From: Poriferisodalis sp965204195
GTDB lineage: Bacteria; Actinomycetota; Acidimicrobiia; Acidimicrobiales; Poriferisodalaceae
Direction: 5' to 3'
Length of the DNA stretch: 64,000 bases
Assembly (NCBI RefSeq): GCF_965204195.1
Contig: NZ_OZ241975.1
Coordinates: forward strand, 2,046,001-2,110,000
Shown here piece by piece: positions 43,602 through 53,206 of this stretch. Under the pieces are notes generated by a model. The model was not told where the DNA came from. It saw nothing but the letters and a program-made list of their open reading frames with translations, and did not search any database. The translations under genes and the position numbers were made by a program. Each line of letters begins with the position of its first letter. Position 1 is the stretch's first letter.

Positions 43602-43675
43602 GCAGAACCTCGGTAACAACAGCCTCGATCAAAAGCTGTCTCGGTCGCACAGGGTACCGACTTGTCAAGTTACGG

Positions 43676-44359
43676 TCAGGCACCCCGCGCTGAGGCACTT
43701 CGGGGTGGGCGATTGCCGAAGAGGGCAGTCCCTATACGCACCATTGTCGAACCCGCTCTGACCGCCTCCTCAAGATCTCCGCTCATTCCCATGCAGCGAT
43801 GCTCAATCTCATGGAGATCAGAGAATCGGGCGACCTCACTGAAGGCCCGTGCAATCTCAGAAGCCGAACCCTGCGGGCCGACAGCCATGCAACCCGCCAC
43901 ATCGAGTCCTTCCCGACGAGCGGCAGCTACCAATGACGAGGCCTCACCGGGCGGGCAGCCGCCCTGGGTAGCACTGCCGCTCACGTCGAGTTGCACGAAG
44001 ATGGAAGCACCAGGATCGTGGCGTGCAATTTCGGAAACCAACCGCATCCGATCCACGCTCTGCCACACGTCCACCACTCCAGCCAGTTGCCGGACCTTGT
44101 TCGACTGCAGCCGCCCAATGAAGTGGATCTCGACTGCCGTCTTGGTCGCAGTGTCCACCTCGTGCCACTTGCCGTGCAGCTCCTGGGCGTAGTTCTCACC
44201 GATCATCACCAGACCGGCACGAGCAGCAGCTTCGATAGCCGAACTGTCGAAGCCCTTGGTCACCGCCACGATGCCGACGTGAGCAGCATCGCCGCCGGCA
44301 TCGGCTATCCGCTGCTTGACGCGCTCGGTGCGTCGGCGGACGTCCTCGGCGTCAATCAT
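43676..44359 (-). CDS. YggS-family PLP homeostasis protein
   Basis: 227 aa from ATG 44359, overlapping the pgeF end by eight bases. Alanine-racemase-like barrel without the C-terminal domain: AVTKGFD carries the PLP Lys, then MIGENYAQEL, HFIGRLQSNK, and the C-terminal MGMSGDLEEAVRAGSTMVRIGTALFG. It binds pyridoxal phosphate and keeps amino-acid pools balanced. Its place between pgeF and sepF is conserved in actinobacteria. Confidence 0.93.
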   Translation of the reverse strand: MIDAEDVRRRTERVKQRIADAGGDAAHVGIVAVTKGFDSSAIEAAARAGLVMIGENYAQELHGKWHEVDTATKTAVEIHFIGRLQSNKVRQLAGVVDVWQSVDRMRLVSEIARHDPGASIFVQLDVSGSATQGGCPPGEASSLVAAARREGLDVAGCMAVGPQGSASEIARAFSEVARFSDLHEIEHRCMGMSGDLEEAVRAGSTMVRIGTALFGNRPPRSASARGA

Positions 44360-45041
44360 CGAACATCTCGCCTGTCGGCCCGGCCTCGAGGCAGACCAAC
44401 ACGGCTGTTCGTCCGTGTTCCCCACGGCATCGGTGCGAGTAATAGCGCTCATCCGAAGCGGTACAGCGGCCGATCTCGCTGTCAATGATGGCCCCATTCC
44501 GTCGCAACACCAGCCGCGTGGCCTCGCCCAGATCGAACGCTGGGGTGCCCCATCGCGTCGTGCTCGAAACCGACGGACCAAGTGCCTGGGTGGCTGCTTC
44601 AAGCTGTTCGGTGCCGAATTCGTAGTGCTGCGGGCAGATGTGAGGCCCGACGACGGCACGTGGGCGACGGAATCCATGGCACCTGAGCTCGGCGAGGGTT
44701 GCCGCGACGATGCCGTCGAGCAGGCCTCGCCACCCCGCGTGCACCGCCGCGACCGCCCCCCGACCCGCCGCATCGGTCCCATACAGCACAATCGGCACAC
44801 AGTCAGCCGTTCGCACGGCCAGTGTGGCTCGTGGCGTCCATGTCCATGCTGCGTCTGCGCTGATGCCCCGATGCTCTCCAGGTTGTCCCACCTCCACAAC
44901 CCGCGCGCCATGGACCTGCCGCAAGACAGTCACGTCGCTGGGGGCGGAACCGTCGATTGGAGCGCAGTCACCGTCGGAGCGCTCAGAGACCGAGATGCGC
45001 ACCCAGCTGTTCCCGCAGCGGCGACGCAGCGTCAGCATCCG
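44352..45041 (-). CDS. pgeF: Peptidoglycan editing factor PgeF / polyphenol-oxidase-family protein
   Basis: About 229 aa from ATG 45041, preceded by GGAGG nine bases upstream. LRQVHGARVVEV, TADCVPIVL, AAVHAGWRGLLDG and GPHICPQHYEFG hold the metal-binding His and Cys residues of the YfiH family. Homologues remove or repair wrongly built muropeptide precursors. The open frame extends to 45257 but without homology. It follows ftsZ by about 100 bases. Confidence 0.9.
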   Translation of the reverse strand, partial: RMLTLRRRCGNSWVRISVSERSDGDCAPIDGSAPSDVTVLRQVHGARVVEVGQPGEHRGISADAAWTWTPRATLAVRTADCVPIVLYGTDAAGRGAVAAVHAGWRGLLDGIVAATLAELRCHGFRRPRAVVGPHICPQHYEFGTEQLEAATQALGPSVSSTTRWGTPAFDLGEATRLVLRRNGAIIDSEIGRCTASDERYYSHRCRGEHGRTAVLVCLEAGPTGEMFDD

Positions 45042-45144
45042 AAGCGCCCTCCGGCGTGGCGTGCCGGGCCGTGCAGCCCCGCCGCGAGACCGCGATGGGC
45101 GTCGATGTACGGCAGTGTGGAGTGGTTGCGAGGTAACCCAGGCG

Positions 45145-46221
45145 TCACCGCAGGAAGCTGGGTACGTCGAACGATTCGTCGTCCTCATCGAGGTCGCCGA
45201 ACGGGTCGGCCATATCACCCGACTCCTCTGAGGCTGCGTAGTCGCCCAGCGCAGCACCTCCAGAGCGGCCCGGTCCGTAACGGTCGAAACCTGCAGCGAT
45301 GACCGTTACGCGGATCTCTTCCCCGAGAGAATCGTCGATCACCGTGCCGAAGATGATGTTGGCCTCGGCGTGCGCAACTTCGCGGATGACTTCCGCTGCT
45401 TCGTTGACTTCGAACAGCCCGAGTTCCGGTCCTGCGGCAATGTTCAGCAAGATGCCGCGGGCACCGTCGATGGACTCCTCGAGCAGCGACGACGAGACTG
45501 CTTGTCGGGCCGCATTCTTGGAGCGGTTCTCGCCATGAGCACGGCCGATTCCCATCAAGGCGGTACCGGCGCTCGACATGATCGCCTTGACGTCCGCGAA
45601 GTCGGTGTTGATGAGGCCCGGCGTGGTGATCAGGCCCGAGATCCCAGACACTCCCTCGCGCAGAACGTCGTCTGCCATGCGGAAGGCATCGATGATCGAT
45701 GTGTGCTCGCTCGCTACGGTCAGCAGCCGATCATTCGGGATCACGATCAGCGTGTCGACGCGCTCCTTCAGTCGCTCGATGCCCTGTTCGGCCTGGATCT
45801 GCCTGCGTTTGCCCTCGAAGGCAAACGGGCGCGTGACCACTCCGATCGTCAGCGCTCCTACCTCTTTGGAAACCTCTGCCACCACCGGGGCGCCTCCGGT
45901 GCCGGTGCCGCCGCCCTCTCCGGCCGTGATGAACACCATGTCCGCACCCTGCAGCGCTTCGGCGATCTCATCACGGTGCTCTTCTGCGGCTCGGGTGCCG
46001 ATTTCGGGATCGCTGCCCGCGCCAAGCCCGCGCGTCAACTGCCGGCCGATGTCAAGCTTGACGTCGGCGTCGCTCAACAGCAGGGCCTGGGCGTCGGTAT
46101 TGACGGCGATGAACTCAACCCCGCCTAAACCGAAATCGATCATCCGGTTGACGGCATTCGAGCCGCCGCCCCCGACGCCCACCACCTTGATGACTGCCAC
46201 GTAGTTCTGTGGTGAGGCCAC
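45145..46221 (-). CDS. ftsZ: Cell division protein FtsZ
   Basis: 358 aa from GTG 46221, which has GAGGAG upstream; GTG 46239 is the alternative. GTP-binding tubulin signature GEGGGTGTGGAPV, plus KVVGVGGGGSNAVNRM at the N-terminus, NTDAQAL, and NRLLTV-type T7 loop region. The C-terminal tail is acidic and ends FDVPSFLR, the conserved peptide that binds SepF and other partners. It polymerises at midcell as the division ring. A gap of 131 bases after ftsQ, unlike the overlaps elsewhere, may hold a separate promoter. Confidence 0.96.
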   Translation of the reverse strand: MASPQNYVAVIKVVGVGGGGSNAVNRMIDFGLGGVEFIAVNTDAQALLLSDADVKLDIGRQLTRGLGAGSDPEIGTRAAEEHRDEIAEALQGADMVFITAGEGGGTGTGGAPVVAEVSKEVGALTIGVVTRPFAFEGKRRQIQAEQGIERLKERVDTLIVIPNDRLLTVASEHTSIIDAFRMADDVLREGVSGISGLITTPGLINTDFADVKAIMSSAGTALMGIGRAHGENRSKNAARQAVSSSLLEESIDGARGILLNIAAGPELGLFEVNEAAEVIREVAHAEANIIFGTVIDDSLGEEIRVTVIAAGFDRYGPGRSGGAALGDYAASEESGDMADPFGDLDEDDESFDVPSFLR

Positions 46222-46352
46222 AGGGCTCCTCGCGTTCACTGGCCAGCCGCGACATCACACATGCCGCCGACGGGCGTCTTCTAGGGGAAAATAGCGCAAT
46301 TGACGACAGTACTGATGCCTCTGTCTATCGGCAAGACCCTGCGCTGAGCCCC

Positions 46353-47105
46353 TTAACCCGACGGGCGGAGCACCGGCAAGTGCGGAACCGACACATCCAA
46401 GATGGCAGCGGAGGTTGTCATCTCTCCGATGACTGCAGCGATCGCCGCCGTCTTGGCCCCGATCGCCGATTCGTCCCCCAGCGCGACTTCGAGCACAAGA
46501 TCTCCTGGTTGTTGCCACACGCGCGCGCTAATGTCCCCGCGCCCGTCGCGCCACAGCGCGGCAATCACGAACTCGGGCTGCCCGTGCGCTGCACTCAACG
46601 CGGCAAGCAGCGCATTCGCATCGCTTGCGAGGAACGCACCCGGTTCCGGCGCCGCAGCAATGCCTGACAAGCGCGGAAGTTCGGGCAGGATGGCGAGCGG
46701 TGAAGTGAGGACCCGGCCTTCGATGTCAATGAGAACCCAGCTGCCGGGAGCGGCCAATGCAATCGCCGCTGCGCTGCGCTCAACGACATCCACTTCCACC
46801 GTTGCAGGCCACCGCCGCTGGATTCGAGCGTCGGCGATCCAGGGCAGGCTCTCGAGTGACCGTTCTGCTTCGCCGGTGTCGAGGGTTCCCATGAAGTCCC
46901 CGGCATGGATGTCGGCGGCCCCGTATGCCTCGTCGTAGCTCACGCGATGCAGGCCACTGAAATGGATCCGGTCGACTTCGAAGGTGCCTGCTGCGAAAAG
47001 GATCGCTGCAACTGATGCGGCAACAGCGGCAAACGCCGCCACGGTCAGCCATCGGCGCCGACGATGTCGTTTCCGTTCCGCAGGCTTCGGAGCTCCCTCC
47101 GACAT
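46353..47105 (-). CDS. ftsQ: Cell division protein FtsQ
   Basis: 250 aa. Basic cytoplasmic N-terminus, one transmembrane segment (about 18-40), then a POTRA domain starting FEVDRIHFSGLHRVSYDEA and the FtsQ beta domain with RRWPATVEVDVVER and WVLIDIEGRVL. It is a bitopic divisome protein that recruits FtsBL and FtsWI partners. It is three bases after murB. Confidence 0.9.
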   Translation of the reverse strand: MSEGAPKPAERKRHRRRRWLTVAAFAAVAASVAAILFAAGTFEVDRIHFSGLHRVSYDEAYGAADIHAGDFMGTLDTGEAERSLESLPWIADARIQRRWPATVEVDVVERSAAAIALAAPGSWVLIDIEGRVLTSPLAILPELPRLSGIAAAPEPGAFLASDANALLAALSAAHGQPEFVIAALWRDGRGDISARVWQQPGDLVLEVALGDESAIGAKTAAIAAVIGEMTTSAAILDVSVPHLPVLRPSG

Positions 47106-47108
47106 CGC

Positions 47109-48074
47109 TCAAGACGGCATCGGTGCCGCCTCGAAGCCCACCATGCGGACTTCGGGCTGCAACACAATGCCGGTCGACTCGGTGACGCGGCGCCGGACTT
47201 CGGCCATGAGCGCGACGACATCTGCTGCCGTGCCGCCGGGGTCCGAAACGATGAAGTTTGCGTGCAGGCGCGACACCTCCGCTGTGCCGATGCGCAAGCC
47301 CCGAAGACCTGTCTGGTCGATGTGGGCTCCTGCGGACTCGGCGGGCGGGTTCATGAAGACCGAACCGGAGTTCTGCCCGCCGGGCTGATGCTCTCTGCGC
47401 CACCGGACGATGTCCGCGATCTGATCCATCACCGTCGACGGGAGCGCTTGGTGCCCGGCCAGCCGCGCACGAACCACGACGTGACGATTTTGGAGACCGC
47501 TGCTGCGGTAGCCCAACTCCAGGGCCTCGACATCACGGACCGCTCGGGCGACTGCTTTGCCGCTGAACCCAGCCTCCAGATCGACGATGTCTGCATCGAT
47601 CAAGCACGACGCCATATCGCTGCCGTGCCCTCCTGCGTTCATGCGCACGGCCCCGCCCACGGAGCCCGGCACGCCAACGGCCCATTCGAGGCCGCCGATA
47701 CCTGCCGCGGCACACTGGCGCGCGAGCACCGGCAGTGCCACAGATGCCCCTGCAGTGACCGTGGCGTTCGCACGATCACATTCGATTGTGGCGTAGGCAT
47801 CGCCGAGGAAGAGCGCGATGCCTTCGAATCCTCGGTCGGCGACCAGTAGGTTCGATCCTCTCCCGACGACGAGCATCTCCAGCCCGGAAGCTGCTGCGGC
47901 CTCTGCCGCGCGTTGCAGGTCGGATGGGCTGCTTGCCACGAACGCCACCGCTGCCGGACCGCCGACTCTCGACGTGGTCAACGCCCCCAGCGGCGCATTC
48001 ACACGAGCGTCATCGCCGAGCATGGTCACGGCGCGTCGAACTGCATCCGGGTCCGACCACTGCTCAGGAGACAT
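47109..48074 (-). CDS. murB: UDP-N-acetylenolpyruvoylglucosamine reductase
   Basis: 321 aa from ATG 48074, overlapping murC by 11 bases (ATG 48086 is an alternative). FAD-binding segments MLVVGRGSNLLVADRGF and VGVPGSVGGAVRMNAGGHG, the NSGSVFMNP active-site Ser region, and the C-terminal ESTGIVLQPEVRMVG Glu that donates a proton. It reduces the enolpyruvyl group to give UDP-MurNAc in the cytoplasm. Confidence 0.95.
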   Translation of the reverse strand: MSPEQWSDPDAVRRAVTMLGDDARVNAPLGALTTSRVGGPAAVAFVASSPSDLQRAAEAAAASGLEMLVVGRGSNLLVADRGFEGIALFLGDAYATIECDRANATVTAGASVALPVLARQCAAAGIGGLEWAVGVPGSVGGAVRMNAGGHGSDMASCLIDADIVDLEAGFSGKAVARAVRDVEALELGYRSSGLQNRHVVVRARLAGHQALPSTVMDQIADIVRWRREHQPGGQNSGSVFMNPPAESAGAHIDQTGLRGLRIGTAEVSRLHANFIVSDPGGTAADVVALMAEVRRRVTESTGIVLQPEVRMVGFEAAPMPS

Positions 48075-49488
48075 GCAACATCTCATCGGCGAGCGTCGTC
48101 AGGTCACCGGCACCCAAGGTGAGGCACAGGTCGCCAGAACGCAGACTCCTGCGCAGGTACGAACGCAGCTCGGTGCGGCCCGGGAGATAGGCCACCGACG
48201 CATACGGATGGGCGTCGAGCACGGCACCGAGTACCAGTTCGGTGGACACACCGGGCCGCGGTACCTCGCCGGCGGCGTAGATGTCGGTGAGGACCACTTG
48301 GTCGGCATCAGCGAACGAGTCCGCGAAGTCCTGCCAGAGCGCTGCGGTCCGCGAGTAGCGATGCGGCTGGAATACGGCGACAATCCGCTTCCAGCCTCCG
48401 CTGCGAGCTGCGGCGATCGCCGCGGTGACCTCGGTGGGCAGGTGCGCATAGTCGTCGATGAACGACACCCCGTCACGCTCGCCGCGTCGCTCGAATCGCC
48501 GGGCGACACCGGCAAATCGGCCAAGGGCATCGATCATCGGTGACGCCGCGGCCCCGAGCTCGAGTGCCGCCGCAAGAGCGCCGGCCGCATTCGTCACGTT
48601 GTGCAGCCCAGGCAGTGGCAGCTCGCAACGGCCGATAGACGTTGCGCCGGCGACCAGCTCGAAGCGAGCACCGGTACGAGAGCTGCGCGCGTCGATGATC
48701 CGGTACTTGGCCCCCGGAGCGTTTCCGTAGGTAACGCAGCCGCCGACGCGCTCGGCCATGGCGGCGGCCCGCAGGTCATCGGCACACACGATGCGTGGCC
48801 CTCCAGCGCTGGTGACGAACTCTTCGAATGCGGCTGCAAGCTCGTCGAAACTGCCGTAATGGTCGAGATGGTCAGGTTCGACGTTCGTCACCACCACCGC
48901 ATCGGCGCCGAGCTCCAGAAACGTCCCGTCAGACTCGTCTGCTTCGACGACGAACCACTCCCCCGCTGTGTCCCAAACGGCACCGGAGCCGATTTCGTTC
49001 ACCTCGCCGCCCACGAGGAACGACGGATGTTCGCCGGCCGCGACCAGGCAAAGCGCCAGCATCGACGAGGTGGTCGTCTTTCCGTGGGTTCCGCCGACCG
49101 CCAGCGTCTGCTTGCGCCGGCAGATTCCTGCGAGCAGCTCAGCCCGGCTGAGCACCGGAATGCCCCGGCGGCGGGCCTCGATCAGCTCCACATTGGCCTG
49201 GGGAACCGCACTTGAATGGGCCACGATGTCCGCCGCGCCGATATTGGCGGCCTCATGCCCGATCACGACCCGGGCACCGTGAGCTGCGAGCCGCGTCATG
49301 CCAAGGCCCGCTCTCAGGTCGCTGCCGCTGACGGCATGGCCCATCTCGGCGAGCACCAACCCGATGGCGTTCATGCCGGCGCCGCCGGCTCCTACCAAAT
49401 GGATGCTGCGCGGCTCCCCAAGGTCGGGAAGCCGGCTTGACATCTCTTCGATCAGGAGCGCTGGCTCGATGGACGGAGATGTGGTCAC
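48064..49488 (-). CDS. murC: UDP-N-acetylmuramate-L-alanine ligase
   Basis: 474 aa. N-terminal Rossmann domain (IHLVGAGGAGMNAIG), ATP P-loop AVGGTHGKTTTSSM, central EADESDGTFL, and C-terminal FQPHRYSRTAAL. It adds L-Ala to UDP-MurNAc, the first Mur ligase step. It overlaps murG by four bases and murB by 11, keeping synthesis of the proteins coupled. Confidence 0.95.
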   Translation of the reverse strand: MTTSPSIEPALLIEEMSSRLPDLGEPRSIHLVGAGGAGMNAIGLVLAEMGHAVSGSDLRAGLGMTRLAAHGARVVIGHEAANIGAADIVAHSSAVPQANVELIEARRRGIPVLSRAELLAGICRRKQTLAVGGTHGKTTTSSMLALCLVAAGEHPSFLVGGEVNEIGSGAVWDTAGEWFVVEADESDGTFLELGADAVVVTNVEPDHLDHYGSFDELAAAFEEFVTSAGGPRIVCADDLRAAAMAERVGGCVTYGNAPGAKYRIIDARSSRTGARFELVAGATSIGRCELPLPGLHNVTNAAGALAAALELGAAASPMIDALGRFAGVARRFERRGERDGVSFIDDYAHLPTEVTAAIAAARSGGWKRIVAVFQPHRYSRTAALWQDFADSFADADQVVLTDIYAAGEVPRPGVSTELVLGAVLDAHPYASVAYLPGRTELRSYLRRSLRSGDLCLTLGAGDLTTLADEMLHVS

Positions 49489-50675
49489 GTCGTGTGCTTT
49501 CTCGGCGAACGATCCTCGTGTACCACTGAGCCAGGAACCGCTGAACTGTGCTGTATCACGAGCTGCGCGACCCGTTGTGCAGAGTCTCGACGACCGAAGG
49601 TCTCTTCGGAGAGACGCTCCGGCCTGAGGGGGCGCCGCAATTCCAGCATCTGTTCGAGCTCTGCGAGCATCCGCTCCGCATCGAACTCAGCGTCGGCAAC
49701 AACCCGTGCTGCGCCCGTGGCGGCCAGTTCCTCTGCGTTGCGACGTTGGTGGTCGTTGGTCGCGATCGGCAAGGGGACCAGCACGGCTGGTGTGCCGATG
49801 ACCGACAGCTCTGCCACAGTCGATGCCCCGGCACGGCAGATCGCGACGTCAGCCGCAGCCAAGGCGGCAGGCAACTGTTCATCGAACGGCACGGCGCGGT
49901 ACCAGTCGCATACCCGCGAGCCATCGGGTCGCTGCGGCGGTGGTGGCGGTCGCTCAGCCCAGTCGCGCTTGCCGACCACGTGATAGATGAACAAGCCGTC
50001 GCGGTCCCTCAATGACGGCAACGCCGTCCAGACGGCGGTGTTGATCCGGAACGAGCCCAGCGAACCACCGAACGCCACCACAACGGTCGCATCTGCGGGC
50101 CAGCCGAGCTGGGCACGGGCGTCGCCCGCTCCAAGTGCCGCTTCGACGACTGCCGGACGCACGGGATTGCCGGTCACGACTTCTCTGCGCAACCCCGTCC
50201 CGCGGACGGGTACGGCGGCGGCGCGTGCGAATCTGCCCAGCAGGCGGTTCGTTGCCGATGCGACTGCGTTCTGCTCGGCGATCACCAGGGGCACGCGCCA
50301 GATCACCGCTCCCACCGTTGCGGGAAGCGCGGCGTAGCCGCCCAGCGACAGCACCGCAGCTGGACGCCGCCGTCTCACGAGAGCGATGCCCCGCACCGTG
50401 GCCCACGCCAAGCTCACTGCAGCACGCGCGTTCGTCAGGTTCACCCGGCGCGCAGTAAGGCCCCGACCTCCGAGCAAGGTCACGCTGAAACCGGCATCTG
50501 GCACGATCTGCGCATCGATGCCCCGGGAACTGCCGACGAAATGAATGCCTTCGGAGGGCCAGCCACGTTCAGTCAGCGCCGAAGCCACCGCTAAGCCGGG
50601 CATCAGGTGCCCGGCGGTCCCGCCCCCCGCGATCAAGACGCTGGGGGCGTTAGGGATGCTGCCGGGAATAGCCAC
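49485..50675 (-). CDS. murG: Undecaprenyl-PP-MurNAc-pentapeptide N-acetylglucosamine transferase
   Basis: 396 aa. GT28 glycosyltransferase: AGGGTAGHLMPGLAVA near residue 17, HFVGSSRGIDAQI, AEQNAVASATNRLLGRF, and the C-terminal UDP-GlcNAc site CRAGASTVAELSVIGTPAVL and NDHQRRNAEEL. It makes lipid II from lipid I on the inner face of the membrane. The C-terminal tail (about 20 residues) is polar and unconserved. Confidence 0.95.
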   Translation of the reverse strand: MAIPGSIPNAPSVLIAGGGTAGHLMPGLAVASALTERGWPSEGIHFVGSSRGIDAQIVPDAGFSVTLLGGRGLTARRVNLTNARAAVSLAWATVRGIALVRRRRPAAVLSLGGYAALPATVGAVIWRVPLVIAEQNAVASATNRLLGRFARAAAVPVRGTGLRREVVTGNPVRPAVVEAALGAGDARAQLGWPADATVVVAFGGSLGSFRINTAVWTALPSLRDRDGLFIYHVVGKRDWAERPPPPPQRPDGSRVCDWYRAVPFDEQLPAALAAADVAICRAGASTVAELSVIGTPAVLVPLPIATNDHQRRNAEELAATGAARVVADAEFDAERMLAELEQMLELRRPLRPERLSEETFGRRDSAQRVAQLVIQHSSAVPGSVVHEDRSPRKHTT

Positions 50676-50678
50676 GGC

Positions 50679-51809
50679 TCAACCGGATCGCCGCGTCACG
50701 TTCAGCAGCAGGCCTGCGGCCGCTGCCGTCACCACCAGTGACGAACCGCCGAAAGACAGGAATGGCAGTGTCACACCGGTCACCGGCAGCAATCCAACCA
50801 CACCGCCGACGTTCACCAGCGTCTGGAGCACGAACCAGATGGCGATGCCGGCTGCGAGCAGGGAACCGAACAGATCGGGCGCCTTCTGGCTCGTCCGGAG
50901 CCCCCCTATGCCGACGACCCCGAGCAGCGTCAGGAGCCCGAGGGCGCCGAGGAGACCCATCTCCTCGCCGACGATGACGAAAATGAAGTCGGTGGGCGCG
51001 TTGGGCACCCAGCCCCACTTGGCTTGGCCTGCCCCCAGCCCGGTGCCCCGCAGCCCCCCTTGCGCCAGACCTACCAGGCTCTGGAACGTCTGGTAGCCGC
51101 TCGAGGCTCGTTCAGAGATCGGATCCAGAAAGCCGGCGAGCCGCGCACGGCGGTAAGGCGCCGCGTACGCCAGCAACGGTGCCGCCACAACGACCATCGC
51201 TGCGATCTTCCCCAGGTCGCGGCCTGGCAGGCCCGCGACGAAGAGCATCCCGACCCCGATGCCCGCCAGGATGAGGGTTGTTCCCAGATCCGGCTGCAGC
51301 AGTACCAGCGAGCACCCGGCAGTGAGCAGGAGCATCGCCGGCCGCAGGATCCGGTCGGGCCGTTCGATCTGATCCTTGCGGGCATCCAAGAAAGCGGCCA
51401 ACGCAACGATGAGTGCCAGTTTCGCGATTTCCGACGGCTGGACGCTGAATTGACCGATCTCGATCCAGCGGCGAGCACCGCCGGTGCGTCTGCCTACCGC
51501 CAGCACAATCACCAGCAGGCTCACGCTCGCAGCTGCAAGGGGCAATGCCATGCGCCGCCAGTGCCGGTAGTCGACGCCAAGCGTGACGAGCAGGACCGCA
51601 ACAGCGATCCCGACCGACCACAGGTGCCGGGTGAAGTACTGCAGGGGACGGTCGGATGAATCGACCCCGGTCGCCGACGTGGCCGACAGCACGAGGACGA
51701 CGCCGGTGAGCAGGAGCAGGAACACTGCAGACAGGAGTGCGGCGTAGCGCACCGACGGGCCTGAGTGAGGCCGTCCTGACGGGGTGCTCGGAAGATCCAG
51801 CTTGCTCAT
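50679..51809 (-). CDS. ftsW: SEDS-family peptidoglycan polymerase FtsW
   Basis: 376 aa, about ten membrane segments. SEDS motifs: GARRWIEIGQFSVQPSE, LQPDLGTTLI, and the extracytoplasmic loop with AQGGLRGTGLGAGQAKW followed by FIFVIVGEEMGLLG and LPFLSFGGSSL. The glycosyltransferase Asp lies in the QPD loop. It works with the class B PBP (ftsI) at the septum. It overlaps murD by four bases (ATGA), and murG follows after three bases. Confidence 0.94.
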   Translation of the reverse strand: MSKLDLPSTPSGRPHSGPSVRYAALLSAVFLLLLTGVVLVLSATSATGVDSSDRPLQYFTRHLWSVGIAVAVLLVTLGVDYRHWRRMALPLAAASVSLLVIVLAVGRRTGGARRWIEIGQFSVQPSEIAKLALIVALAAFLDARKDQIERPDRILRPAMLLLTAGCSLVLLQPDLGTTLILAGIGVGMLFVAGLPGRDLGKIAAMVVVAAPLLAYAAPYRRARLAGFLDPISERASSGYQTFQSLVGLAQGGLRGTGLGAGQAKWGWVPNAPTDFIFVIVGEEMGLLGALGLLTLLGVVGIGGLRTSQKAPDLFGSLLAAGIAIWFVLQTLVNVGGVVGLLPVTGVTLPFLSFGGSSLVVTAAAAGLLLNVTRRSG

Positions 51810-53206
51810 CGCCTGTCCCCGGTTGGAATGCGTGAGCCCAAGCGCTCAGCGAGGTCCGCCACAGTCGTCGCGAAGTGCTCACCCCGCTCGCCGTAGCTCG
51901 AGTACCAGTCGAACGAGGCGCACCCGGGCGACAGCACCACGTCGCGGCCCGGCAGCGCCATCCGGTGGGCAGCCTCCACAGCCTCGGGCATCGAATCGGC
52001 ACGGGCGAGCTCGATCCGGCCGCATGCAGGCTGGCTGAAGCAGTCGACAACCTCGCCGGCGGCCTCGCCAATCGCCACGACGCCATGAACATGCGCGGCA
52101 ATGGCGGCGAGTTCTCCGAGATCGAGGCCCTTGTTCCGGCCGCCCGCGATCAGCACCGCATCGGAGAAGCCCCGCAGCGCTGCCACCGTCGCGTGCGGTG
52201 CTGTGGCCTTGCTGTCGTTGTAGAAGCCCACGTCTCCGATGTGCCCCGCGAACGCGAGCCGGTGAGGCAGACCGTCGAACGATCGCAACTCCGTTGCCAC
52301 CGCCTCCACGGATGCACCCATCTCCAGCGCGACAGCCGCTGCAGCGGCAGCGTTCGACAAGTCATGGGGACGCCGTCGGGGCATCTCGGCCGCCGCCACG
52401 ATGCTGTCGCCGTGCGCGACGAGGACGCCACGCTCGTAGCGCACATCGCACGGCGCCTCGAGCTGCTGGGGCGCTGCGAAGGCCACACGCCGTGAACGGA
52501 TCCCGGAGGTCCACGGTTCGATGTCGGTGTCGCCGAACGGCACCACCGCGACGTCGTCGGGACCCTGTGCCGCCCAGATGCGCGCCTTGGAAGCCGCATA
52601 GTCGTGCAGATCTGCATGCCAGTCGAGATGATCAGGGGCCAGATTCAGCCACGCAGCGACCGCGGGAGCGAATCTGCGTGCCCGGTGCAGCCTGAACGAC
52701 GACGCCTCCACGACGAACGCAGCAACGTCACGGTCGATGGCGTCTACCAGGGCGATGTCGGTGTTGCCGGCGCTGACAGCGGCGATTCCGCTTCGGTTCA
52801 GCATTCGCTCCGTGAGGACCGTGACGGTCGTCTTGCCGTTGGTGCCGGTAATCGCTGCGAGGGGTCGACTGTCCCACTGCGCTGCCAGATCCAACTCGCT
52901 CACCACCGGCACTCCGGCCGCGGCCGCCAGCGTGTAGCTGAGGTGTCGTGGCGGCACGCCCGGAGCGGGCACGACGGCCGCAGCACCCGAGAGCAGGTTC
53001 CTGAGCAGCGCCGCATCGGTGGAGTCGTGAATCTCGCCGAACGCAGCATCTGTCCGGGCGATCCTGCCCGCCGCCTCGCTCGGCCGGTCGTCCGCCACGA
53101 TGACCTCGTGACCGCGCGCTGCGAGCGCGGCGGCAACCGCGCATCCGGTCACGCCCATGCCGACCACGACGACCGGTCCGTCTGCGGGCGTCACGTCGGC
53201 GCTCAC
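51806..53206 (-). CDS. murD: UDP-N-acetylmuramoylalanine-D-glutamate ligase
   Basis: 466 aa from GTG 53206 (GTGA overlap with the mraY stop); the frame is open further 5' into mraY. VVVVGMGVTGCAVAAAL, ATP P-loop ITGTNGKTTVTVL, then LNLAPDHLDWH and the C-terminal YNDSKATAPHATVAAL and SPGCASFDWYSSYGERG. It adds D-Glu to UDP-MurNAc-Ala. Confidence 0.95.
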   Translation of the reverse strand: MSADVTPADGPVVVVGMGVTGCAVAAALAARGHEVIVADDRPSEAAGRIARTDAAFGEIHDSTDAALLRNLLSGAAAVVPAPGVPPRHLSYTLAAAAGVPVVSELDLAAQWDSRPLAAITGTNGKTTVTVLTERMLNRSGIAAVSAGNTDIALVDAIDRDVAAFVVEASSFRLHRARRFAPAVAAWLNLAPDHLDWHADLHDYAASKARIWAAQGPDDVAVVPFGDTDIEPWTSGIRSRRVAFAAPQQLEAPCDVRYERGVLVAHGDSIVAAAEMPRRRPHDLSNAAAAAAVALEMGASVEAVATELRSFDGLPHRLAFAGHIGDVGFYNDSKATAPHATVAALRGFSDAVLIAGGRNKGLDLGELAAIAAHVHGVVAIGEAAGEVVDCFSQPACGRIELARADSMPEAVEAAHRMALPGRDVVLSPGCASFDWYSSYGERGEHFATTVADLAERLGSRIPTGDRR